Of a stretch of DNA of 64,000 nt, positions 9,947 to 18,632 are shown piece by piece. This DNA is from DATAEE01 sp963725145 (GTDB lineage Bacteria > Acidobacteriota > Vicinamibacteria > Vicinamibacterales > 2-12-FULL-66-21). The stretch lies in assembly GCA_963725145.1 (NCBI GenBank), contig CAVRXL010000012.1, forward strand, positions 310,001-374,000, given 5' to 3'. A program made the position numbers and the translations under genes. Numbering within the stretch: the stretch's first letter is position 1; each line of letters opens with the position of its first letter. The notes under the pieces were generated by a model, which ran no database searches, was not told the DNA's origin, and saw only the letters and a program-made list of their open reading frames with translations.

Positions 9947-11323
9947 CTAGGCCATGTAGAACGCGAGTACCGTGGCGCTCCACGTCGTCACGAAGTTGAG
10001 CAGGTCGTTGTTGAGGATGCCCTTGGGCTCGAGCGTTGCGCCAAGCGCACTCTCGATGAACGAGGCAAGAGTGGCGGCGACTGTGACAATACGAATGCTT
10101 CGTGTCAGCGGCGCCTCCAGAAGTCCAAGCCAGGCCGCGATGCACGCGAGACCCAACGCGGCGACGATCCCCGCAAGCGTCCCCTCGAGGGAAATCGCCC
10201 CTGGCGTCCCCGGCGGCACGCGACGGAAACTCGTCATGAGAAACGTCCGGCGCCCGAACGCCTTCCCGATTTCGCTGGCGACGGTGTCGCTCGCGCCGGC
10301 GACCAACGAAGCTGTGAGGAGAAGGTAGCAGAACTCGGCGGAGTAATACTCTGCGCCAAGGACGACTACCGCTGCCCAGCAGGCTGCTATCCCGGTGTTC
10401 GCGATCGCGTTGCCGAAGCCGCGGCGTCCTCCTCGGTCCTCCGCAATACCCAGTGCGACCTTGCGCTTGAGACCCAGGCGCGACGTGACCGAGGCGACGA
10501 CGAACGAAATGAAGAGCAGCAGCCATCCCCGCCATCCGGCACCGGCGAATATCACGGTCCCGATGGCCACGCCTGCGACCGCTCCTGACACAGTTACGGT
10601 GTGCGCCAGAAAGCCGGCGACGGCGACGGCGATGTTCAGCGCCAGGCCCACAAACGCAATCCCGCTCAAATCGAACAGGTCGCGCGTGTCCACTGAAACC
10701 AGGCTCGCGAACCAGAGCGTCAGCCCGGCGGCAAAGGGCACCGAGATGTTGTCGTCGAGCCGAACGGGAATTGTCTCGACCAGCCCGGCGACCAGGGCAG
10801 CCGCAACCGGTGCGACGAGCGTAAAGAGCAGCGGTGGAAATAGAACGATGAAGACCGAGGGTCGCACCCACCAGGCCAGGAAGGCGCCAGCAACGCTCCC
10901 AAAGACGACGAAAGCCAGCGTCCCTTCGAGACTCTTGTCGGGATTCCACGGCAGCGGTGTGCGTCCGAACCGGCGGCCGACGAGCGTCGCGAAGCCATCG
11001 CCGGCCGCCATGATGCCCCACGCCGCCGCGACGATGTCCAGTCGATATGGGAAGACCAGGACGAGACCCAGCACAGCGAGGGGATAGAGCAGGATGCCCA
11101 TCGGCAGGCCGCGCGTGACCTCCGATTCCCTGTACAGCCCGTGCCCGCCGACACGCGGCAGGACGAAGAGATTGAACGCGAGCGCCGCGATCGCGAGCGC
11201 CGCTGCTTGACGCCAGGAGATCCAGTACAACAGCAGCGCCCAGGCACCCATCGTGATGTGCACGATCTGACGCCGCGTCTCGGAGAATGTTGATGGCGCG
11301 CCCTGCCGCGATCCGCGCGTCAT
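9947..11323 (-). CDS. Fused polyprenol/phytol kinase (VTE5/SEC59-like) plus DUF92 (VTE6-like) membrane protein
   Basis: This 458-residue multi-span membrane protein has two recognisable halves. Residues about 15-210 carry the CTP-dependent dolichol/phytol kinase signatures (ETRRQIVHITMGAW, AAGDGFATLVGRRFG, WNPDKSLEGTLAF, VRLDDNISVP). Residues about 225-458 form a DUF92 domain (VAGASDTVASEIGKAFG, then PPGTPGAISLEGTLAG). In plants VTE5 phosphorylates phytol, and VTE6, a DUF92 protein, makes the diphosphate; a single protein with both could take a prenol to its diphosphate. It overlaps the upstream reductase gene by 4 bases (ATGA) and is followed 2 bases later by a UbiA prenyltransferase. Confidence 0.85.
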   Translation of the reverse strand: MTRGSRQGAPSTFSETRRQIVHITMGAWALLLYWISWRQAAALAIAALAFNLFVLPRVGGHGLYRESEVTRGLPMGILLYPLAVLGLVLVFPYRLDIVAAAWGIMAAGDGFATLVGRRFGRTPLPWNPDKSLEGTLAFVVFGSVAGAFLAWWVRPSVFIVLFPPLLFTLVAPVAAALVAGLVETIPVRLDDNISVPFAAGLTLWFASLVSVDTRDLFDLSGIAFVGLALNIAVAVAGFLAHTVTVSGAVAGVAIGTVIFAGAGWRGWLLLFISFVVASVTSRLGLKRKVALGIAEDRGGRRGFGNAIANTGIAACWAAVVVLGAEYYSAEFCYLLLTASLVAGASDTVASEIGKAFGRRTFLMTSFRRVPPGTPGAISLEGTLAGIVAALGLACIAAWLGLLEAPLTRSIRIVTVAATLASFIESALGATLEPKGILNNDLLNFVTTWSATVLAFYMA

Positions 11324-12297
11324 GATCGACGCAGAGACTCTTCAGGCGCCCGCAGATCGTCGGCGATGCGTTCGCGCCAGTACTCGAGCAGGTCGCCGAG
11401 CGTCCGCTCGATCGGGATGGTCGCACGCCAGCCGGTCTCCTGGATGATGCGGGAGGGATCGCCGAGAATGATCGGGTTGTCGTTGGGCCGGAGAAGCGTC
11501 GGGTCGGGACGTACCTCGAGCCGGACGCGCCCGAGCGCAAGCAGACGCTCGAGCAGCTCCCGGATCGAGTACGCCTGGCCCCCACACACGTTGTACACAC
11601 GCCCCGGCACGCCGCGCTGGGCAAGTGCGCGGTAGGCGCGGACCGTATCCCGCACGTCCGTCAGATCCCGCCGCGCCTCGAGGTTGCCGACGACCATGAC
11701 CCCCGGACCGCGACCCGCCTCCGCCAGGGCAATCTGCCGCGCGAAGCTCGCCGTCACGTACGAGGGGTCCTGCCGCGGTCCCGCGTGGTTGAAGGGACGG
11801 GCCACGACGGCCGGGATTCCGTCGTCCGCCGCCGCGCTGAGCGCGGCCATTTCCTGCGCGAGCTTGCTGATCCCGTACGGGCTCGATGGTCCGACCGGCG
11901 CATCCTCCGAAAGCGCCTCCGTCGAGACGCGGTACACGAGCGCCGATCCCGTGACGACCACGCGGGCCGGCCGGCCGGCGCGCCGCATCGCGTCGAGCAG
12001 GAAATAGGTTCCAAGGACGTTGGTTTCAAGCGGCGTGAGCGAATCTCGCCAGGAACTGCCGACGTGCGCCGATCCGGCGCAATGGAACACGACGTCCGGT
12101 TGGGCCGCGGCCAGCCCGCGGGCGACGGCGTCCCGATCGAGGATGTCGACGGGCGCCCAGCGGACCTTCGGCTGGATTCCAGGCCGGCTGCCCGGTCGAT
12201 GCCAACCAACGACGGTCGCGCCGTCCGCGAGGAGCGCGTCCACCAGATGGCTCCCGGCGAAGCCGGCGGCGCCGGTCACGAGCACGGAATCGGTCAT
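11320..12297 (-). CDS. NAD-dependent epimerase/dehydratase, GDP-4-keto-6-deoxymannose reductase-like
   Basis: This is an extended short-chain dehydrogenase of 325 residues. It has the nucleotide motif TGAAGFAGSHL at the start, a catalytic YGISK with an upstream Ser (VTGSALVY), and the stretch FNHAGPRQDPSYVTASFARQ, typical of RMD enzymes that make GDP-D-rhamnose. Other nucleotide-sugar reductases of the same fold remain possible. The start is set by a 4-base ATGA overlap with the preceding rfbB-like gene. Together these two genes probably supply a deoxysugar for envelope polysaccharide, in line with lptD just upstream. Confidence 0.83.
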   Translation of the reverse strand: MTDSVLVTGAAGFAGSHLVDALLADGATVVGWHRPGSRPGIQPKVRWAPVDILDRDAVARGLAAAQPDVVFHCAGSAHVGSSWRDSLTPLETNVLGTYFLLDAMRRAGRPARVVVTGSALVYRVSTEALSEDAPVGPSSPYGISKLAQEMAALSAAADDGIPAVVARPFNHAGPRQDPSYVTASFARQIALAEAGRGPGVMVVGNLEARRDLTDVRDTVRAYRALAQRGVPGRVYNVCGGQAYSIRELLERLLALGRVRLEVRPDPTLLRPNDNPIILGDPSRIIQETGWRATIPIERTLGDLLEYWRERIADDLRAPEESLRRS

Positions 12298-13334
12298 TCG
12301 GCGCCGCGAGTGCCGTACTGCGCCTGATAGTATTCCCGGTAGGCGGGATCGCGCTCCTTGATCGGTCGCCACCACCACTCGTTCTCGCGATACCAGGCCA
12401 CGGTCGACGCCAGCCCTTCGGGGAACGGCACCATCGGCGTCCAGCCGAGCGATCCGATCTTCCCCGAGTCCAACGCGTAGCGTCGATCGTGGCCCGGACG
12501 GTCGGCGACGCGCCGGATGAGCGACTCCGATCGTCCGGCCAGCGCGAGGATACGCTCGGTCAGATCCCGATTGGCGATTTCGTTGCCGCCGCCGACGTTG
12601 TAGACCTCGCCCGCAACTCCACGATCGATCAGCACATCAATCGCGCGGCAGTGATCGCTCACGTGGAGCCAGTCGCGCACGTTGAGACCGTCGCCGTAGA
12701 GCGGCACCGGGCGTTCGTCGATGGCGTTCGTGATGAAGAGCGGGATGATCTTTTCCGGGAACTGGTTCGGGCCGTAGTTGTTCGACGCGCGGGAGATCAC
12801 CACCGGTACCTGCCAGGTCGCCCAGAAGCTGTACGCCAGCCGGTCCGCGCCCGCCTTGCTCGCCGAGTACGGGTTGCGCGGCTTCAGTTCGTCGGTCTCG
12901 CGGCTCCGGCCCTCGGGCACGCTGCCGTACACCTCGTCGGTCGAGATCTGAATGAACCGGCGCAGCCGCGTGGATTGGCGCGCCGCCTCGAGCAGGACAT
13001 AGGTGCCCTGAATATCCGTCGTGATGAACTCACCCGCATCCAGAATCGATCGGTCGACGTGCGTCTCCGCGGCGAAGTGGACGACGATATCCGCCGCCGC
13101 AACGAGCGGGGCGGCGACCGTGGCGTCGACGATATCCCCTTTGACGAAACGGTGGCGGGGATGATCCAGCACATCTTTCAGGTTTTCCATCCGCCCGGCG
13201 TAGGTCAGCTTGTCGAGCGTCGTCACGCGCCAGTCCCCGTGCGCGGCGATCGCGTGACGGACGTAGTTGCTTCCGATGAAACCCGCGCCGCCGGTGACGA
13301 GCACGTCGATCATGGTGTCGGGCGCGTCCTTCAT
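12294..13334 (-). CDS. rfbB: dTDP-glucose 4,6-dehydratase
   Basis: This 346-residue extended SDR has GGAGFIGSN for NAD, STDEVYG and YSASK for catalysis, and NNYGPNQFPEKIIP for substrate binding, all standard for RfbB, which makes dTDP-4-keto-6-deoxyglucose. The other dTDP-rhamnose genes (rfbA, C, D) are not in the window, so the end product is unknown. The ATG at 13334 overlaps the lptD stop by 4 bases; a second Met at 13313 matches the usual family N-terminus better and may be the real start. It is part of the minus-strand envelope operon. Confidence 0.9.
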   Translation of the reverse strand: MKDAPDTMIDVLVTGGAGFIGSNYVRHAIAAHGDWRVTTLDKLTYAGRMENLKDVLDHPRHRFVKGDIVDATVAAPLVAAADIVVHFAAETHVDRSILDAGEFITTDIQGTYVLLEAARQSTRLRRFIQISTDEVYGSVPEGRSRETDELKPRNPYSASKAGADRLAYSFWATWQVPVVISRASNNYGPNQFPEKIIPLFITNAIDERPVPLYGDGLNVRDWLHVSDHCRAIDVLIDRGVAGEVYNVGGGNEIANRDLTERILALAGRSESLIRRVADRPGHDRRYALDSGKIGSLGWTPMVPFPEGLASTVAWYRENEWWWRPIKERDPAYREYYQAQYGTRGAE

Positions 13335-15658
13335 CGCGCCACCGTGTTGCCGCCGAAGGCGCCCATCAGGTTCGAGAACGTTCCGATGCCCGCGAGCGTG
13401 AACGAGATGTTGAACCGGCGATCCTTCGGGAGCCCCGGTGCCGTCAGGCCGGCGAAATTGTACGTCTGGTACTCGAAGCCGATACCGCAGCACTGCGCGT
13501 TGTAGTAGACGACGATCCGCTGCTCGAGGAGCGCCCAGTCCTCCAGGTCGAGATGGAAACTGTAGCGCCCGCCGATCCGGTTCTGCGACGTGCGGACCGA
13601 GGTCGCGGTGTTCAAGTATTGATCCCGACGCAGTTCCGCGTCCGGGTTGGGGGTCAGGGGAGTCCGCCTCAGGCTCCAGTTGGCGATCACATCGACATGC
13701 TCGCGGCGCCACGATCCCGAAGCGTTGATCGATTTCAGGAGATGGATATCCGTATCGTACTCGGCCCGAAGCTCGCCGTTGATCTCGTCGCTCGGAGAGC
13801 CGCGCACGATCGCCGCTATGGGTGACAGCCGGCTGGGCGGGGCGGTGCCGAACGAGCTCTGATAGTCCTGATCGAAGCGGGCAGCGTTCGCATCGGTGTA
13901 GTAGCTCTGCGCGAGGCCGAAGGTCAGGATCTCGCGCGCCGCGCCGGGGGCGTTTCCTTTGCGCCGCTTGGCATATAACCGGTTGGTGAGACCGTACGCG
14001 ATTCGGGTCACCTGTCCAACCACGGAATCGGTCCCGTCCAGTCGTACGATGCGATCGAACTCGTCGATCACGGTCGTTCGTTGGATGCTGACCGACGGCT
14101 CGATCACGTGCTTGAACTTGTCGGCGTATCCGCTCCCGGGCGTATTGAAGATCCTCGTGAACACCGGGCCCGTAACCGTCGACTGCAGATCGAAGTAGCT
14201 GCGGGTGAGCGACTCGTTGATCTGCACCGGAGACACGGGTGGAGTCTGATTGATCGTGTCGGGATCGATGCTCTCGCTCCACCACGTCGTGCGCCAACCG
14301 GCTGAGGAGTTGATCGTCAAAAATGGCCATCTGGTGAACGGGAATCGCACCTGCGGCAGGACGTCGACCCGCTGGAGCCCTCGATCGATCACCTCCTGCT
14401 GCGGTTCGCCATCGACCAGTACCCGCTGCTGGTCGCGGCGGACGTGGCTGACATACTCTCCGGCCAGGCCGAAGTAGACAGGCGTCCCGCCGATCGGCCG
14501 TTCGCTGCGGTTGTAGTTGATGCGCGGAGCGTATCCAGTAAGGCTCGAGTTCCCTTCGTTGAAAAGGTAGAACGTCTCGCGCCGGTCGTAGGTACCGCTC
14601 AGGCTGTGCGTGCCCCACACGCCGCTGACGTTTACGCCGAAGCTCCGCTGGCGGTCCGACGCTTGAGAGACATTCTGTTGGTAGAGCTGCTGCGTCTGGA
14701 GGCTCGAGAAGTAGTTCGCGTTGGCGCGCGCGCGCAGTCCCAGCGGAAGCCGCTGATTCGCGGCGGCGTCGACCCGATAGCTGCGCTGGTCCGCCTGGGG
14801 CGAGACTCCGCTTCCGGGATCTGCCGCATGTTCGTTCAGGTACGACACGCGCGCGTTGCCCGTCGACTCCGGCCCGAGCACGTACCGATACTCGCTTCCC
14901 ACCTGCTGCCCCGTCTTCGAGAACCAGTCGTGGAAGAAGGTTGCGTCGTGGCTCCGGCCGATGGCCCAGAAAAACGCGTTGCTGATGGTCTGGCCGCGGT
15001 ATGTGGAGGCCCCGTACGTCGGTATCAGAAACCCGGTTGCTCGATCGTCTTCCTGAATTGGGTAGTAAAACACCGGCAGATAGAGGAGCGGCACACCCTT
15101 CACCCGCAGGACCGAGTTGCGCAAGAGCGCGTACTCGTCGAGCGTCAGCGTCGCCGTGCCTGAGGTGATCTCCCAGCGCGGCGTCGGCTGCACGCAGGTC
15201 GTGAAACCACCGCGCGTGATCCGGTACTTGCGCGGACCGAGCTTCTCGATCTTCTCGCCGTAGAAGTACGCGTCAGGCTCCTGCGTGCCGAACAGGCTCC
15301 GATCGACGCGATCGCCGAGCGTCGCGGTCCCGGAGGCATTGAAGAAGGTGCCCGTGCGGGTCTTCGTGTCGAACTCCATGCGATCGGCGCCGATGCGGTT
15401 GCCGCCCGACGTGAACACCACGTTGCCCGACGCGGTCAGCACGTTCTTGTCGGTATGCAGATCCATCTCATCCGCGAAGAACATCATATCGGCGCAGGTG
15501 ACCTGCACGTTGCCGGTTCGTTTGTAGTGGTGCTCGCCCACGCGTACGAACCCGGAGCTGAGCTGCTCCCACTGCTTACCGCAGCCCTCCAGGGCCTGCG
15601 CCGAAGCGGATGGCGTGAAGGCGATCGAACAGAAGAGCAGGGCGATGACGATGCGCAT
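13331..15658 (-). CDS. lptD: LPS-assembly protein LptD
   Basis: The protein is 775 residues. A signal peptide (ends SASAQA) is followed by an OstA/LptA-like beta-jellyroll (about 40-170, with repeats such as VLTASGNVVF and RIGADRMEFDTKTRTGTF), then a C-terminal beta-barrel rich in alternating aromatic strands. A CC pair (NAQCCGIGFEY) near the C-terminus matches the conserved disulfide cysteines of LptD. It inserts lipopolysaccharide into the outer leaflet, so the organism is expected to make LPS. The gene lies 22 bases after folC and overlaps rfbB by 4 bases. Confidence 0.92.
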   Translation of the reverse strand: MRIVIALLFCSIAFTPSASAQALEGCGKQWEQLSSGFVRVGEHHYKRTGNVQVTCADMMFFADEMDLHTDKNVLTASGNVVFTSGGNRIGADRMEFDTKTRTGTFFNASGTATLGDRVDRSLFGTQEPDAYFYGEKIEKLGPRKYRITRGGFTTCVQPTPRWEITSGTATLTLDEYALLRNSVLRVKGVPLLYLPVFYYPIQEDDRATGFLIPTYGASTYRGQTISNAFFWAIGRSHDATFFHDWFSKTGQQVGSEYRYVLGPESTGNARVSYLNEHAADPGSGVSPQADQRSYRVDAAANQRLPLGLRARANANYFSSLQTQQLYQQNVSQASDRQRSFGVNVSGVWGTHSLSGTYDRRETFYLFNEGNSSLTGYAPRINYNRSERPIGGTPVYFGLAGEYVSHVRRDQQRVLVDGEPQQEVIDRGLQRVDVLPQVRFPFTRWPFLTINSSAGWRTTWWSESIDPDTINQTPPVSPVQINESLTRSYFDLQSTVTGPVFTRIFNTPGSGYADKFKHVIEPSVSIQRTTVIDEFDRIVRLDGTDSVVGQVTRIAYGLTNRLYAKRRKGNAPGAAREILTFGLAQSYYTDANAARFDQDYQSSFGTAPPSRLSPIAAIVRGSPSDEINGELRAEYDTDIHLLKSINASGSWRREHVDVIANWSLRRTPLTPNPDAELRRDQYLNTATSVRTSQNRIGGRYSFHLDLEDWALLEQRIVVYYNAQCCGIGFEYQTYNFAGLTAPGLPKDRRFNISFTLAGIGTFSNLMGAFGGNTVAR

Positions 15659-15680
15659 GCAGAGGACGGCGCGGCGGGAG

Positions 15681-16979
15681 TCAGCAAAGAATAGCACGCG
15701 CCTCTCCCACGAGAAAGATCGAGCCGGCGCAGAGGACGGTCGGCGATGCCGAGCGATCGATGGCTGCCTCGAGCGCCGCGCGCACGTTCGTGTGCACGTC
15801 GATCGGAACCTCCGTCGCTTCGCGCCGGGCAGCCTCGGCGAGCGGCTCGGGGTCCATCGCCCGCGTCGTCTGGGCGCGGGTGACGTGGAAACGCGTCGCA
15901 TGCGGGGCCAGGGCCTGCAGCATCCCTCGAGCGTCCTTGTCGCGCATGGCGCCGAACACGATCGGCACGCCTCCGGGGTGCCACTCGCCAAGATACGCCG
16001 CCAGCGCTCGGGCCCCGGCCGGATTGTGCGCGGCATCCAGCAGAACGGTCCGTCCAGGCCGCGCGATCCGCGCGGCGTCGATCGACTCGAGCCGCGCGGG
16101 CCAGACGACGCGCTCGAGCCCCGCGACGATGGCATCTGGCGTGACGCGGGGCCCCGCGTCGGAGAGCGTCTCGAGCAGTCTGGTCGCGACGACGGCGTTG
16201 TCGATCTGGTGACGGCCGGCGAGCGCCAGGCGCACGCCGGAGTAGGTACCGCGCGGCGTCTTCAAATCGATAATCGCGCGGCCGGCATCCAATCGGGCAT
16301 CCAGGTCGATACCGTCGAACGCGCCGATATATAGCGCGCCGCGATCGGCCGACGCTGCCTCGATCACCGCCCGCGGTCCCGGCTTCCGTTCCCCGACCAC
16401 GACCGGCACCCCAGGCTTGATGATGCCCGCCTTTTCCCGCGCGATCTCTTCGAGCGTCGGGCCGAGCAGGTCGGTATGGTCGAGATCGATCGACGTGATG
16501 GCTGCGACGGCCGGCGTCACGACGTTCGTCGCGTCGAACCGTCCCCCCAGGCCGACTTCCAGCACCGCTACCTCGACCCGCGCCCTTCTGAACATCTCGA
16601 AGGCCACGGCCGTCGTCGCCTCGAAGAACGTCGGGGGGGCCCCCAGCTCTCCGCTCTTCACCAACTGTTCGGACGCCGCCCGGACCGCTTCGGCCGCCTC
16701 GCGAAGCTGGTCCGGCGTCGCCGGCCGGCCATCAATGACGAAACGCTCCCCGAGATAGGTCAAGTGCGGCGAGGTGTACAGCCCCGTCCGACGCCCGGCC
16801 GCGCAGAGCGCCGCCGCGGTCATCGCCGCCACAGACCCTTTCCCGTTGGTGCCGGCGACGATCGCCGATTGAAACGCGTCATGCGGAGCGCCCAGTGCCG
16901 CGGTAAGCCGGCGGATGTTCTCGAGACCGAGCTTGATGCCCAGCGTTTCGAGACTGAAGAGGTACGCGACCGCGTCCAC
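15681..16979 (-). CDS. folC: Bifunctional folylpolyglutamate/dihydrofolate synthase
   Basis: This Mur-ligase fold enzyme of 432 residues adds glutamate to folates. It has an ATP loop VAGTNGKGSVAAM near 42, the conserved GLGGRFDATNV and SIDLDHTDLLG stretches, REKAGIIKPG, and LLDAAHNPAGA in the C-terminal domain. Length and motifs are normal for FolC. It follows accD by 50 bases, the classical accD-folC order also seen in enterobacteria, and precedes lptD. Confidence 0.93.
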   Translation of the reverse strand: MDAVAYLFSLETLGIKLGLENIRRLTAALGAPHDAFQSAIVAGTNGKGSVAAMTAAALCAAGRRTGLYTSPHLTYLGERFVIDGRPATPDQLREAAEAVRAASEQLVKSGELGAPPTFFEATTAVAFEMFRRARVEVAVLEVGLGGRFDATNVVTPAVAAITSIDLDHTDLLGPTLEEIAREKAGIIKPGVPVVVGERKPGPRAVIEAASADRGALYIGAFDGIDLDARLDAGRAIIDLKTPRGTYSGVRLALAGRHQIDNAVVATRLLETLSDAGPRVTPDAIVAGLERVVWPARLESIDAARIARPGRTVLLDAAHNPAGARALAAYLGEWHPGGVPIVFGAMRDKDARGMLQALAPHATRFHVTRAQTTRAMDPEPLAEAARREATEVPIDVHTNVRAALEAAIDRSASPTVLCAGSIFLVGEARAILC

Positions 16980-16982
16980 AAC

Positions 16983-16999
16983 CGCAGATTAACGCAGAT
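16983..16999. repeat. Short direct repeat CGCAGAT-TAA-CGCAGAT
   Basis: Two 7-base copies lie 3 bases apart in the accD-folC spacer. The string resembles an intergenic repeat found in many GC-rich genomes; I see only this copy in the window. Confidence 0.4.
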
Positions 17000-17029
17000 G
17001 AACGTGCTGGACAGATGGACGAGGGGGAA

Positions 17030-17935
17030 TCAGGTCTGCGTGATCGAGACGACGCTCGGCTCGGCTGCCGGGACCGGCGGAGCGGCCGCGATCGCGCCGC
17101 CGAAGCGCAGGGCGCGGCAGATCGTCGGCTTGAGCTCCCGGCGGTCGACGATCGCGTCGATCATTCCCTTTTCGAGGAGGAACTCGCTGCGCTGGAAACC
17201 CTCGGGCAGCTTCTGACGGATGGTCTGCTCGATCACGCGCGGCCCGGCGAAGCCGATGAGCGCCTTGGGCTCGGCGATGTTCACGTCGCCGAGCATCGCG
17301 AAGCTCGCCGTCACTCCGCCGGTCGTCGGGTCGGTGAGCACCGAGACGTACGGCAGTTTGGCGCGGTCGAGCCGTGCCAGCGCCGCGCCGATCTTCGCCA
17401 TCTGCATCAGCGACAGCGTGCCTTCCATCATCCGCGCGCCGCCCGAACAGGACACGATCACGATCGGGAGCCGCCGTTCGATCGCCCGTTCGATCGCCCG
17501 CGTGATTTTTTCGCCGACGACGACGCCCATGCTGCCGCCGATGAAGCCATACTCCATGGCTGCCACGATCGTCTCGAGTCCTTCGATCCGGCCCGTGCCC
17601 ACGATGATCGCATCCTTCAGGCCGGTCGCGGCGATGCCGGCTTCGATCCGTGCGCGGTACGGCTTCGTGTCGACGAAGTCGAGCGGATCGATCGACACCA
17701 GCCCGGGGTCATGCTCTTCCCACAGCTCATCGTCGAAGAGCGAGCGCAGGCGGTCGGTCGCGTTCAGCCGGAAATGGTGGGCGCAGTGGGGGCACACGCT
17801 CAGGCTTGCGGTCAGGTCCTTGTTGTAGATGATTTTCGAGCACGTCGGACACTTGACCCAGAGTCCCTCCGGCACCCGGCTGGGCTTGTCGCCCTGCGCC
17901 TCGATCGGCTTGCGGACCTTCTTGAACCAGGCCAT
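17030..17935 (-). CDS. accD: Acetyl-CoA carboxylase carboxyltransferase subunit beta
   Basis: This 301-residue subunit transfers the carboxyl group to acetyl-CoA in fatty acid synthesis. A four-cysteine zinc ribbon is complete at Cys29, Cys32, Cys48 and Cys51, and the crotonase-like core has PIVIVSCSGGARMMEGTLS and DPTTGGVTASFAMLGD. The partner accA is not in the window. It lies between a deoxynucleoside kinase gene (41 bases upstream) and folC. Confidence 0.95.
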   Translation of the reverse strand: MAWFKKVRKPIEAQGDKPSRVPEGLWVKCPTCSKIIYNKDLTASLSVCPHCAHHFRLNATDRLRSLFDDELWEEHDPGLVSIDPLDFVDTKPYRARIEAGIAATGLKDAIIVGTGRIEGLETIVAAMEYGFIGGSMGVVVGEKITRAIERAIERRLPIVIVSCSGGARMMEGTLSLMQMAKIGAALARLDRAKLPYVSVLTDPTTGGVTASFAMLGDVNIAEPKALIGFAGPRVIEQTIRQKLPEGFQRSEFLLEKGMIDAIVDRRELKPTICRALRFGGAIAAAPPVPAAEPSVVSITQT

Positions 17936-17976
17936 TACGGAGAGATTCTAATCGTTTCCCCGGCCTCGTGGACGCA

Positions 17977-18621
17977 CTACCCGATTCTGGGCACGTAGTA
18001 CCTCGTGCCTCGCCCCATCCCGCGGAGCTGCTTGACGAGATCGTCGAGCGCCTCTTCGCCCCACGACAAGTCGAACTGTGACGTCTCGATCACCAGCAGC
18101 GGCGTCGCCTGGTAGTGGAAGAAAAAATGGTTGAACGCCTCGTTCAGCTCCCGGACGTACTCGTCGTCGAGGAGCGGCGCCTCCGGGTTCGCCCGCGCGC
18201 GTTCACGCAGCCGCCGGCGGAGCACGTCGGTCGGGGCCTGCAGGTAGATGACGAGATCGGGCGCGATGACGTCGCCGGCGACGAGGTCGTACAGGCGCTG
18301 ATAGATGAAAAGCTCGTTGTCGTCGAGGTTGAGATGCGCGTAGATGCGATCTTTTTCGAACAGGTAGTCGCTGATCGTGGTTTGCGCGAACAGATCGCCT
18401 TGTCTGAGCTCCGTCTGCTGGCGGTGGCGGTTCAGGAGCGAGAAGAGTTGCGCCTGGAAGGCGGCGCCGGCGCGCCCCATGTAGAAATCCTGGAGGAACG
18501 GATTCTCGGCGTCGTCGAGGACCACGTTCGCGTCGAGCCGCGCGCCGAGCCGTTCGGCGAGCGACGATTTGCCGACGCCGATCGGTCCGTCGATGGCGAT
18601 GTACCGGAAGTCCAAGCGCAA
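17977..18621 (-). CDS. Deoxynucleoside kinase (deoxyadenosine/deoxyguanosine kinase family)
   Basis: This 214-residue nucleoside kinase has P-loop GPIGVGKSS at about 13-21, a FEKDRIYA stretch matching the substrate/lid region, and LRRRLRERARAN as the arginine-rich lid. It phosphorylates deoxynucleosides for salvage; base preference cannot be read. The start is TTG at 18621 (another TTG at 18615); there is no clear ribosome binding site. Only 11 bases separate it from the divergent enolase gene, so the promoters of both must lie inside each other's coding ends. Confidence 0.88.
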   Translation of the reverse strand: MRLDFRYIAIDGPIGVGKSSLAERLGARLDANVVLDDAENPFLQDFYMGRAGAAFQAQLFSLLNRHRQQTELRQGDLFAQTTISDYLFEKDRIYAHLNLDDNELFIYQRLYDLVAGDVIAPDLVIYLQAPTDVLRRRLRERARANPEAPLLDDEYVRELNEAFNHFFFHYQATPLLVIETSQFDLSWGEEALDDLVKQLRGMGRGTRYYVPRIG

Positions 18622-18632
18622 ACTAAGGTAGC

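Noticed and set aside
12297..12378. Upstream start for the epimerase gene at 12378
   Set aside because: The stretch lies inside rfbB and the conserved nucleotide-binding motif begins right after the ATG at 12297.
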